From: Flavobacteriales bacterium
GTDB lineage: Bacteria; Bacteroidota; Bacteroidia; Flavobacteriales; Flavobacteriaceae
NCBI GenBank assembly: GCA_011526365.1
Contig: WTIO01000073.1
Location: forward strand, 1 to 45,206
Length of the DNA: 45,206 bases
Direction of reading: 5' to 3'
Positions 26,593 through 34,780 of the stretch are shown here, one piece after another. The notes under the pieces were generated by a model, which searched no databases, was not told where the DNA came from, and worked only from the letters and a program-made list of their open reading frames with translations. Positions within the stretch are counted from its first letter, which is position 1, and every line of letters begins with the position of its first letter. The translations under genes and the position numbers were made by a program.

Positions 26593-26904
26593 TCATGCTC
26601 TTTTTGGCGGTCCTCTTAAGGAGCGTTCAAAAGTGTAGAAAATGGAAAGTGATGGAGCATTGTAGGTAGTGCAGTGTCGAACTACATTAGGTTGTGGGGT
26701 TACCACGGAAGTTGAGATATCAATTGAATATGTGGGGCTAAGAGTATAATCTGGATAGCTACAGTCAATTTCAGTATGGTGTAAATGGTGGTCGACAATT
26801 TCACAAGTAGGGTGCTCGTGCGCTGCTAATACATGCTGAAATTGAATCAGCCAAGGCAACACAAGTAAACCTAAAAACAAAAAAACTACCGATGTCTTTT
26901 TCAT
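26593..26904 (-). CDS. Small membrane protein with Cys/His motif and RGPP tail (copy 1)
   Basis: This 103-residue protein starts at MKKTSVVFL; the longer frame to 26961 adds an unlikely leader and overruns the promoter. One hydrophobic segment (about 5-22, GLLVLPWLIQFQH) is a signal or anchor. It is followed by CEIVDHHLHHTEIDCSYPDY and ends SLRGPPKRA. The protein at 36870 shares VLPWLxQFQH, CEIx3HLHx5Cx2PDY, PSLSIxxTF and RGPP, so these are paralogues. I do not recognise a named family. Cys and His spacing suggests a metal site. It is the first gene of a unit running into the His-rich lipoprotein. Confidence 0.75.
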   Translation of the reverse strand: MKKTSVVFLFLGLLVLPWLIQFQHVLAAHEHPTCEIVDHHLHHTEIDCSYPDYTLSPTYSIDISTSVVTPQPNVVRHCTTYNAPSLSIFYTFERSLRGPPKRA

Positions 26905-26909
26905 TAAAA

Positions 26910-26917
26910 CAAATGTA
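26910..26917 (-). promoter_or_regulatory. -7 box for small RGPP gene, predicted leaderless
   Basis: On the minus strand TACATTTG matches TAnnTTTG, with exactly 5 bases (TTTTA) before ATG 26904. This predicts transcription starting at or next to the start codon. It also supports 26904 over the longer start. Confidence 0.45.
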
Positions 26918-27014
26918 TATCCTTTTTTTTTATTTTGAAAGAATGATGTAGGGAAGTACAATTAAAATTTAAGGACATAAGTGCTTGAGAGCAAAAAATT
27001 CTTTTGAGTTATTA

Positions 27015-27022
27015 TATATTTG
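27015..27022 (+). promoter_or_regulatory. -7 box for PepSY gene
   Basis: TATATTTG matches TAnnTTTG and lies 20 bases before ATG 27043. This argues against the upstream TTG (27004) as the start of the PepSY protein. Confidence 0.4.
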
Positions 27023-27042
27023 GGCCGAAGAAACCAAATTCA

Positions 27043-27618
27043 ATGCTTTTTTTTAAACGTAGACCCAATAAAATTGCGGCCACCACTAGGTCTTGGCGCA
27101 AAGTGCATCGGGCTGTTTCTATTGTTTTGGTCCTCTTTTTTGCTGTGATCGCTGGCAGTGGCCTGCTCTTAGGTTGGAAAAAAAATATTGACTTACTCCC
27201 TAAAACAACTTTGGGCGTGGCCCCCAACCAACCGAACCAATGGCTGAGCATTGCCGCATTAACCAACATTGCCACAAATTATGTGGCGGATTCCCTTCAA
27301 AAATCAGCTGCAATCAGTAGAATTGATATCCGTCCCGAAAAAGGAACTGTAAAGTTTGTATTTAAAAATCACTTTACGGAAGTTCAGTTGGACTGTGCCA
27401 CGGGGGATATTCGTTCAGTGGCCCAACGCAATTCAGATTTTATTGAAAAAATCCACGATGGCTCCATAGTAGATTTTTTTGTGAACAAAGACCAAAGTTT
27501 TTTTAAACTTAGTTATACCTCTATAATGGGACTAGGGCTGTTACTACTCAGTTTGAGTGGTTTTTGGCTGTGGATAAACCCCAAGCGCATTCGTCGATCA
27601 AAAAACAACGGCAACTAA
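27043..27618 (+). CDS. PepSY-type membrane protein
   Basis: This 191-residue protein is of the PepSY/PepSY-TM kind often found beside TonB receptors in iron uptake loci. An N-terminal basic stretch (KRRPNKIAATTRSWRKVHR) leads into a helix (VSIVLVLFFAVIAGSGLLLG, about residues 23-42). A periplasmic part follows with a short PepSY-like repeat (IDIRPEKGTVKFVFKNHFTEVQLD). A second helix near the C-terminus (SIMGLGLLLLSLSGFWLWI) ends in RIRRSKNNGN. It may be a reduced ferric-reductase-like or accessory protein; the exact role is unknown. It is tail-to-tail with the TonB receptor at 27620, with only one base between stops. Confidence 0.75.
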   Translation: MLFFKRRPNKIAATTRSWRKVHRAVSIVLVLFFAVIAGSGLLLGWKKNIDLLPKTTLGVAPNQPNQWLSIAALTNIATNYVADSLQKSAAISRIDIRPEKGTVKFVFKNHFTEVQLDCATGDIRSVAQRNSDFIEKIHDGSIVDFFVNKDQSFFKLSYTSIMGLGLLLLSLSGFWLWINPKRIRRSKNNGN

Positions 27619-27619
27619 C

Positions 27620-29653
27620 TTACCATTGGAATTTTATTCCTGCAAAGAAATTCCGCTGCGCTGCAGGCTCATAATAGCGTTGGCCAAAAGCATTTAAGCG
27701 AATTGTATCAAAATACTGTTGATTGGTCGCATTCTGAATACCCACAAAAGGAATCCATCGCCAATTGTTTTTTTCATACTGCCGCTGTAGGTTGATATCT
27801 AGGGTGTGCCACGCACTAACCGAGGTGGTATTAGCATTATCAGCATATACATCCCCCGAATAGCGGAGTCCTAAAAGTCCCTGCCAGCCTGCTTTGGCAT
27901 AATGCAACTGTAGTGCGCCAAAATGCTTTGGAATTCCAGGAAGTTGGTTTCCAGAATACACCGCCCGAGGAGTAATAAACCGCTCATACCTAAAGTTTGA
28001 ATAGGTGTATGAAAGGGTGGCTTGCCATGCTGGGCGAAATTGATGTGCCACAGCCACTTCAAACCCCTCACGACTGCTGCTCCCTGCGTTCTGATAAAAG
28101 GTTCTCCCTTGAAATTCAGCCAATTCATAAGGAGTAAGTTCGTCGTTAGTGCGCATCCAGTAACTTACTATTTCAAACTGGGTTTTGGTGTTTTTCCAAC
28201 GGAGCCCCAATTCATAGGATCGGGTTTTTTGCGACTTTAAGGCGCTATTAAAACCCCCGCTATTTTTTGGATCTGCAGAAAGCTCGCTTAAAGAAGGAGT
28301 CTCAAAAGCGGTGCTAATATTGGAAAAAAGCTGCCATGCTGGATATAAGGCGAAGGTGACCCCCAAACTGGGGTTTAACGCATTTAATACCAAGGTATCT
28401 GTAGCTTCCCCATCACTTAAAAAACGGTCGTTTACACGAAGCGTGTTCCAATCCTTACGGAGTCCCCCAACAAAATCAAAGCGATTTTTTTTCCATACCA
28501 ACAGCAGATAGGTGGCGGCGTTAAAAAACACCTCTTGTTGGTCTAGTGTAGCTGCACCACGAACTCCCTCAGCGTTAACGAAGCGCTTCCGCGCATCGTT
28601 TTGATGGGCTACATCGTAGCCCCATTGCAGTTTTACACTACTGTTCGCCCTACGCTTGCCCCATTCCAAGTGTCCCCCTTGGCCTGTATAAAAACGATCG
28701 AGCTGTACTGCTCCTCCGTTGGCAAAAGGCAGTAGGGCTTCAAAATCACGTCCTGCAGCAAAACCGTACAATTGCCATTGTAGGCCTCCATCTTGCTGTG
28801 AGTACTGTAGTCCACTTTTCCATTGGTGGACGCTTTCTTCTGTTTTATAGGTTACATTTCGTTGCCGGGCTTGTGTTCGGTTTTGTTTTGCCTCCTCCAA
28901 GGTTAAGCCGCCGGCATCTTGAGCATAGGGGCTATCGGTGTAATTGAACTGCCATCGCCATACCCCTGAATTTTCAGCAGTGCGTTTTCCCCGGAGTTGT
29001 AATTGCCGGCTCTCCATACCGCTTTGTTCCCGATACCCATTGGTTTTGGTGCGCCCCAAATGGGCAATCCACTGGGAGTTGTCCTTTTGTTGTGCATAGG
29101 TAACATACTGCTGTTGTAGGCCAAAATCCCCAAAACGCAATTGTGCTTCAGCTTTTCCAAAAGGAAGTTGGTCCATGGTGCTTAATTGCAGCACCCCACC
29201 AGAAGCATTGCCGTATAAAGCCGCCTGGGGCCCACGGAGGACCGTAAGACGGTCCAACAAGGCTAAGCTTAAATTATCTACCTGACCTTGCCCGTCAGGT
29301 GTAGTCTCAGGGATACCGTCAACAATCAATTGTATCCCTCGAATGCCAAATGCAGCTCGACTTCCAAAGCCGCGAATCGCAATGCGTGAATCTTGAGCAA
29401 AATTTGAGCTGTTTAAAACATATACGCCTGGTACTGTTACTAAAAACGGATCTACTGTTAAAGTTGCCCTACTAGGTTGATCTTGCGTAAACGAAAGTTG
29501 CGTTACAGAAAAGGGAAGTTTTTCTTTCTGCGTAGTGATCCTAAAGGCCTCAAGAACGATGGTATCCAAGGCAATTTGGGGTGCTTGTTGTTGGGCCATT
29601 AATCCAATGGAGACCAATAAACAAAACAGGCTAAGCTTTTCTTTTTCAAACAT
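27620..29653 (-). CDS. TonB-dependent receptor, siderophore/FecA-like
   Basis: This 677-residue outer-membrane receptor starts at MFEKEKLSLFCLLVSIGLMAQ (signal peptide). The frame up to 29755 has no sensible leader and was not used. There is no carboxypeptidase-like extension, and the plug begins early (SRIAIRGFGSRAAFGIRGIQ, PETTPDGQGQVDNLSL, LRGPQAALYGNASGGVLQL). The 22-strand-type barrel ends NFFAGIKFQW. The RGFGSRAAFGIRGI and TPDGQGQ plug is typical of iron-complex receptors such as FecA. The substrate is inferred, supported only by the neighbouring PepSY gene. Confidence 0.9.
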   Translation of the reverse strand: MFEKEKLSLFCLLVSIGLMAQQQAPQIALDTIVLEAFRITTQKEKLPFSVTQLSFTQDQPSRATLTVDPFLVTVPGVYVLNSSNFAQDSRIAIRGFGSRAAFGIRGIQLIVDGIPETTPDGQGQVDNLSLALLDRLTVLRGPQAALYGNASGGVLQLSTMDQLPFGKAEAQLRFGDFGLQQQYVTYAQQKDNSQWIAHLGRTKTNGYREQSGMESRQLQLRGKRTAENSGVWRWQFNYTDSPYAQDAGGLTLEEAKQNRTQARQRNVTYKTEESVHQWKSGLQYSQQDGGLQWQLYGFAAGRDFEALLPFANGGAVQLDRFYTGQGGHLEWGKRRANSSVKLQWGYDVAHQNDARKRFVNAEGVRGAATLDQQEVFFNAATYLLLVWKKNRFDFVGGLRKDWNTLRVNDRFLSDGEATDTLVLNALNPSLGVTFALYPAWQLFSNISTAFETPSLSELSADPKNSGGFNSALKSQKTRSYELGLRWKNTKTQFEIVSYWMRTNDELTPYELAEFQGRTFYQNAGSSSREGFEVAVAHQFRPAWQATLSYTYSNFRYERFITPRAVYSGNQLPGIPKHFGALQLHYAKAGWQGLLGLRYSGDVYADNANTTSVSAWHTLDINLQRQYEKNNWRWIPFVGIQNATNQQYFDTIRLNAFGQRYYEPAAQRNFFAGIKFQW

Positions 29654-29769
29654 GGTGTTAAAATAAAACAAACTGCAGCGATAAAGGAAATTTTTCCTAG
29701 GGAACTTGAATTGGCATGCCCGCGGGTAATGATAAAAAATTGTAATTTCCCACACTTTTTTCTTTTGCT

Positions 29770-31143
29770 ATGGAATTTAAAACATTACATCAAAATCATC
29801 GTGCGTTCTTTCAAACGCATCAAACCAAATCAATTGCTTTTCGCAAGCAGGCCTTACGACGCTTGTTGAACACGCTAAAGAAAGAAGAGCAACAGGTGTA
29901 TACAGCGCTTGAAAAAGATCTCAAAAAACCTGAGTACGAGTCCTACTTATCAGAATACTTTGTGGTGGTGAAGGAAATTCAATTGATGCTACAACATTTG
30001 AACGCGTGGGCCAAACCCAAACGCATTACGAGTAGCCCCTTGAACTTCCCTTCTAAAGACTATCTACTGGCAGAACCTTACGGCTGCACCTTACATATTA
30101 GCCCTTGGAACTACCCCTTTCAACTCGCTTTAAATTCTGTCATTGGAGCAATAGCCGCAGGAAACACAGTAGTATTAAAGCCTTCAGAAATGGCGCCGCA
30201 TACTGCAGCCCTATTAGAAAAAATTGTAGCAGCAAGTTTCCCCCAAGAACATGCAGCTGTAGTACAAGGAGGTGCAGAAACAGCCCAATCCTTACTGGAA
30301 CTGCGCTGGGATTATATTTTTTACACTGGGAGTACACGCATAGGAAAGATTATTGCTACTGCCGCCGCACAACATCTTACCCCCACAACCCTTGAGCTCG
30401 GTGGAAAAAGTCCTTGTGTGGTGGATGGCACTACCCCTTTAGAGCTAACCGCAAAACGTATTGTTTGGGGAAAATTTATCAACTGTGGGCAAACTTGCAT
30501 TGCTCCAGACTATGTTTTAGTGCACGAAAAATACGGAGAAGCCCTACTTGAGCAACTAATTGCCCAACTTAAAAAGGCCTTTGGAACAAATCCTGAACAA
30601 TCGGAAAGTTATGCACGTATCGTTAACGCCACCCATTTTGAGCGTTTAACCGCTTGGATGCAGGACAGTGAAATACGCTATGGAGGTCAAACCGATAAAA
30701 AAGACCTATACATTGCACCAACTCTATTGTTTGACCCTAAAGCAAAAGGGAAGGCCATGGAGGAAGAAATTTTTGGTCCCCTGTTGCCCGTTGTCACCTA
30801 CCAAACTAAGGACGAAGCAGAAACCATTATGGGAAAATTTGAAAAGCCTTTGGCCTTTTACATGTTTTCTAAGGACAAGGATTGGATCAATTCACTCGCC
30901 TACAGATTTTCTAACGGTGGTATGGTGGTTAATGACGCTGTTGTTCAATTCATCAACAATAAACTTCCCTTTGGAGGTGTGGGACACAGCGGGCAGGGCA
31001 GCTATCACGGCAAATACAGCTTTAATACTTTTTCGCATTTTAAACCCATCGTAAAACGAGGCCTTTGGAATGATCCCTTTGTGCGCTATGCCCCTTACCC
31101 AAAAAAATACGACTGGCTAAAAAAATTTTTGTCTTGGGTGTAA
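29770..31143 (+). CDS. Aldehyde dehydrogenase, class 3-like
   Basis: This 457-residue NAD(P)-dependent dehydrogenase oxidises aldehydes to acids. The length and the missing N-terminal extension match the class 3/fatty aldehyde dehydrogenase group. The nucleotide-binding region has HISPWNYPFQLALNS and VVLKPSE. The general base is Glu209 in TTLELGGKSP and the nucleophile Cys243 in FINCGQTCIAPDY. The C-terminus ends in a hydrophobic WLKKFLSWV, which could be a weak membrane-associating tail. It is divergent from the TonB receptor and 85 bases upstream of aconitase. The physiological substrate is unknown. Confidence 0.92.
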   Translation: MEFKTLHQNHRAFFQTHQTKSIAFRKQALRRLLNTLKKEEQQVYTALEKDLKKPEYESYLSEYFVVVKEIQLMLQHLNAWAKPKRITSSPLNFPSKDYLLAEPYGCTLHISPWNYPFQLALNSVIGAIAAGNTVVLKPSEMAPHTAALLEKIVAASFPQEHAAVVQGGAETAQSLLELRWDYIFYTGSTRIGKIIATAAAQHLTPTTLELGGKSPCVVDGTTPLELTAKRIVWGKFINCGQTCIAPDYVLVHEKYGEALLEQLIAQLKKAFGTNPEQSESYARIVNATHFERLTAWMQDSEIRYGGQTDKKDLYIAPTLLFDPKAKGKAMEEEIFGPLLPVVTYQTKDEAETIMGKFEKPLAFYMFSKDKDWINSLAYRFSNGGMVVNDAVVQFINNKLPFGGVGHSGQGSYHGKYSFNTFSHFKPIVKRGLWNDPFVRYAPYPKKYDWLKKFLSWV

Positions 31144-31228
31144 GTCCCAAACACTGGGAATTCTTTCTTTTTAAGTATTAAAAAAATCAGCTTAAAGTCG
31201 TAATTTAGCAGCACTAAAACGAAACCAA

Positions 31229-33496
31229 ATGGCCTTTGACATTGAAATGATTCGAAGTCACTATGCGCAACTTCCAGAACGCATAGCGGCAGCACGAAAA
31301 ATCTTAAACCGCCCCCTAACTGCAAGTGAAAAAATATTATATACCCACCTTTGGGAAAAAACACCCAACACAGCGTATACCCGTGGCGCAGACTATGTAG
31401 ATTTTGCTCCCGATCGCATCGCATGTCAAGATGCAACAGCACAAATGGCTTTGTTGCAATTTATGCAGGCAGGGAAACCCAAAGTAGCAGTACCTACTAC
31501 CGTTCACTGTGATCACCTTATTCAAGCCAAAGAAGGTGCTGCAGCAGATTTACGCCAAGCCAACTCTGTAAGTGCAGAGGTATTCAATTTCTTAGAATCT
31601 GTTTCAAAAAAATACGGTATTGGCTTTTGGAAGCCAGGTGCAGGAATCATCCACCAAGTGGTACTTGAAAACTACGCCTTCCCTGGGGGAATGATGATTG
31701 GTACAGACTCTCACACCGTAAATGCCGGAGGCCTAGGGATGCTTGCCATTGGTGTTGGAGGTGCAGATGCCGTAGATGTTATGGCTGATATGCCCTGGGA
31801 ATTGAAATTCCCCAAACTCATTGGTGTAAAACTCACTGGACAACTCAACGGGTGGACTGCCCCTAAGGACGTTATTTTAAAAGTTGCTGGTATCCTCACC
31901 GTAAAAGGAGGTACCGGAGCCATCATAGAATACTTTGGCCCAGGCGCCGAAGCCATGTCGTGTACAGGAAAAGGAACCATTTGTAATATGGGAGCAGAAG
32001 TAGGAGCTACCACCTCTACCTTTGGCTACGACGACTCCATGGAACGCTACTTGCGTGCTACCGATCGTGATGATGTTGCAGATGCAGCCAATGCAGTTCG
32101 TGAACACCTCACAGCAGATGCTGAAGTGTATGCCAATCCCGAAAACTATTTTGATGAAGTCATTGAAATTAATCTCAGTGAACTGCGCCCCCATTTAAAT
32201 GGGCCATTTACCCCCGATTTGGCCACGCCGATTTCAGAAATGAGCGAAAAAGCCAAAGAAAACGATTGGCCGCTAGAAGTAGAATGGGGACTCATCGGAT
32301 CGTGTACCAACTCGTCCTATGAAGATTTATCCCGTGCGGCCTCCATTGCAAAACAGGCCGTTGAAAAGAAATTAGTTACCAAGGCCGAATTTGGAATTAA
32401 CCCAGGCTCTGAATTGGTGCGTTATACGGCAGAGCGCGATGGGTTGTTATCGATTTTTGAGGACTTAGATGCTAAAATATTTACCAACGCTTGCGGACCA
32501 TGTATTGGACAGTGGGCGCGTGCTGGCGCCGATAAGAACGAAAAGAACAGTATTGTTCACTCCTTCAATCGTAACTTTTCTAAACGCAACGATGGAAACC
32601 CAAACACCCACGCCTTTGTAGCTTCGCCAGAAATGGTTGCTGCAGTAGCTATTTCAGGGCGTTTGGATTTTGATCCACTGCACGACACCCTCATCAATTC
32701 AGATGGGGAAGAAGTGCGTTTAGACCCCCCTACTGGGCACGAACTTCCCCCTCAAGGCTTTGACGCTGAGGATAACGGATATTTGGCTCCCCCAGAAGAT
32801 GGTAGTGGTATTAATGTTAATGTTCGTGAGGACTCTGAGCGCCTGCAATTACTCACTCCCTTTGCACCTTGGGATAGTGAAAACCTTACAGGGGCCAAAT
32901 TGCTAATTAAGGCTAAGGGAAAATGTACTACAGACCACATATCTATGGCTGGCCCATGGTTGCGCTTCAGAGGACATTTGGACAACATCTCCAACAACTG
33001 TCTTATTGGAGCTATTAATGCCTTTAACGACAAATCCAACTTTGTAAAAAATCAAATGGACGGAGAGTACGGAGGCGTACCCGATGTACAACGCGCCTAT
33101 AAAGCAGCAGGAGTGCCAACAGTAGTTGTAGGTGATCACAATTACGGAGAAGGGTCGTCCCGTGAGCACGCAGCCATGGAACCCCGTCACTTGGGAGTTC
33201 GGGTAGTACTTGTTAAGTCCTTTGCTCGTATTCACGAAACCAACTTAAAGAAACAAGGGATGTTAGGGATTACCTTTGACAACCCAGAGGACTACGACAA
33301 AATTCAGGAGGACGATACCTTCAACTTTGTTGATCTCAAGGATATTGCGCCTGGAAAACCCCTCACTATTGAAGTGGTACACAGTGATGGCAGTACTGAC
33401 ACCCTAATGGCCAATCACACCTACAACGCGCAACAAATTGAATGGTATAAGGCGGGATCTGCGTTGAACCTTATTAAGCAAACCAACGCTGCTTAG
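31229..33496 (+). CDS. acn: Aconitate hydratase, mitochondrial-type
   Basis: Aconitase interconverts citrate and isocitrate in the TCA cycle using a [4Fe-4S] cluster. The three cluster cysteines are Cys359 ([10 protein letters not shown]), Cys422 and Cys425 ([10 protein letters not shown]), spaced exactly as in mitochondrial aconitase. The 755-residue length also fits that branch instead of the roughly 890-residue AcnA/IRP form. The C-terminal swivel domain has [19 protein letters not shown] with the catalytic-site Ser and Arg residues. It is convergent with the thiolase gene, with 4 bases between stops. Confidence 0.96.
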   Translation: MAFDIEMIRSHYAQLPERIAAARKILNRPLTASEKILYTHLWEKTPNTAYTRGADYVDFAPDRIACQDATAQMALLQFMQAGKPKVAVPTTVHCDHLIQAKEGAAADLRQANSVSAEVFNFLESVSKKYGIGFWKPGAGIIHQVVLENYAFPGGMMIGTDSHTVNAGGLGMLAIGVGGADAVDVMADMPWELKFPKLIGVKLTGQLNGWTAPKDVILKVAGILTVKGGTGAIIEYFGPGAEAMSCTGKGTICNMGAEVGATTSTFGYDDSMERYLRATDRDDVADAANAVREHLTADAEVYANPENYFDEVIEINLSELRPHLNGPFTPDLATPISEMSEKAKENDWPLEVEWGLIGSCTNSSYEDLSRAASIAKQAVEKKLVTKAEFGINPGSELVRYTAERDGLLSIFEDLDAKIFTNACGPCIGQWARAGADKNEKNSIVHSFNRNFSKRNDGNPNTHAFVASPEMVAAVAISGRLDFDPLHDTLINSDGEEVRLDPPTGHELPPQGFDAEDNGYLAPPEDGSGINVNVREDSERLQLLTPFAPWDSENLTGAKLLIKAKGKCTTDHISMAGPWLRFRGHLDNISNNCLIGAINAFNDKSNFVKNQMDGEYGGVPDVQRAYKAAGVPTVVVGDHNYGEGSSREHAAMEPRHLGVRVVLVKSFARIHETNLKKQGMLGITFDNPEDYDKIQEDDTFNFVDLKDIAPGKPLTIEVVHSDGSTDTLMANHTYNAQQIEWYKAGSALNLIKQTNAA

Positions 33497-33500
33497 GCTG

Positions 33501-34679
33501 TTAGCATTCTACCGCTAGGGCAGATGCTCCACCACCACCATTACAAATGGCTGCAATTCCTTTGTGGCCATTTTGTTGTTTTAGGGCATGAAGTAAGCTC
33601 ACCACTATGCGTGCCCCAGAACAGCCCAACGGATGACCTAAGGAAACGGCTCCACCGTGTATGTTTACTTTTTCTGGGGAAAGCTGAAGTAGTTTCATGT
33701 TCACCAATCCAACCACTGAAAAAGCTTCGTTGAGTTCAAACAGATCAACATCTTCTCCCTTCCAACCTGCTTTGGCCAAAACTTTAGGTACTGCTTTAGC
33801 TGGTGCAGTGGTAAACCATTGTGGCTCGTGAGCTGCATCGGCATACGCTTTAAGCGTGGCCAAGGGAGTAAGCTTTAGGGCCGTTGCCTTGGCAGCTGAC
33901 ATCAATACTAGGGCCGCTGCACCATCGTTAATGGTAGAGGCATTGGCAGCAGTAACTGTCCCTTCTGGCGAAAAAGCAGGGCGCAAGCCTGGGACTTTTT
34001 CCATTTGAACGGCCGTATACTCTTCATCTTCTGCAATAACTATTTCGCCTTTCCGTTTGTCCTTAATGCTAACTGGGGCAATTTCTGCCTTAAATTTTCC
34101 GGCTTCCCATGCTGCTGCACTTTTAGTATAGGAAGCTACTGCAAAGGCGTCTTGTGCTTCTCGGGAAATTTGATGTTCTCGCGCTGTAGCATCTGCAAAA
34201 TTCCCCATAGCCACTTGATCAAATGCATCTGTTAAACCATCTTTTTGCATACTGTCCTCAAAAGCCAGTCCACCAAATTTTTTCCCAGTGCGTAAAGGCG
34301 CCAAATGTGGTGCTAAACTCATGCTTTCCATACCGCCTGCTACTACCACCTCGGCATCACCAAGTGCAATCGCTTGAGCTGCCAACATTACCGCTTTCAT
34401 TCCCGAAGCACATACTTTATTTACGGCAGTACAGGGTACAGAATCAGGAATTCCAGCTGTTAATGCTGCTTGACGGGCAGGCGCCTGACCTGTCCCAGCT
34501 TGTAACACATGGCCCATAAACACCTCCTCTACTTGGTTTGGTGCTACACCAGCCTCCGCAAGGGCAGCTTTAATGGCCACTGCACCCAAAGTGGTGGCAG
34601 GAACTGTGGATAAACTTCCCATAAATCGTCCTATGGGGGTGCGCTTGGCAGAAACAATGACTACATCTTGGTTTTTCAT
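33501..34679 (-). CDS. atoB: Acetyl-CoA C-acetyltransferase (thiolase II)
   Basis: This 392-residue thiolase converts acetoacetyl-CoA and CoA to two acetyl-CoA, or the reverse. The acylated nucleophile is Cys90 in NKVCASGMKA. His349 lies in GHPLGCSGAR and the second catalytic Cys379 in ICNGGGGASA. The short length and GMESMSLAPHLAP pattern suit the biosynthetic/degradative acetoacetyl-CoA thiolase group. It lies 101 bases downstream of acetoacetyl-CoA synthetase on the same strand, so the pair can turn acetoacetate into acetyl-CoA. The gene symbol follows the inferred role; a longer-chain substrate is possible. Confidence 0.9.
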   Translation of the reverse strand: MKNQDVVIVSAKRTPIGRFMGSLSTVPATTLGAVAIKAALAEAGVAPNQVEEVFMGHVLQAGTGQAPARQAALTAGIPDSVPCTAVNKVCASGMKAVMLAAQAIALGDAEVVVAGGMESMSLAPHLAPLRTGKKFGGLAFEDSMQKDGLTDAFDQVAMGNFADATAREHQISREAQDAFAVASYTKSAAAWEAGKFKAEIAPVSIKDKRKGEIVIAEDEEYTAVQMEKVPGLRPAFSPEGTVTAANASTINDGAAALVLMSAAKATALKLTPLATLKAYADAAHEPQWFTTAPAKAVPKVLAKAGWKGEDVDLFELNEAFSVVGLVNMKLLQLSPEKVNIHGGAVSLGHPLGCSGARIVVSLLHALKQQNGHKGIAAICNGGGGASALAVEC

Positions 34680-34780
34680 TATTTAGCGGTTTTTGTTGTT
34701 GTGTTTTTACAATTTAAAATTAGAAGAATCTAATGGAATACCCCGTTCTAAATTCACTTAAATAAAATAGTAGCCGGTTT

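Noticed and set aside
26905-26961. 19-residue N-terminal extension of the RGPP protein
   Set aside because: It would run across the predicted promoter and hide the signal segment; MKK at 26904 matches the paralogue's start.
27004-27042. TTG start 13 codons upstream of the PepSY gene
   Set aside because: It would place the -7 box inside the coding region; ATG 27043 follows the box by 20 bases and precedes the basic, then hydrophobic N-terminus.
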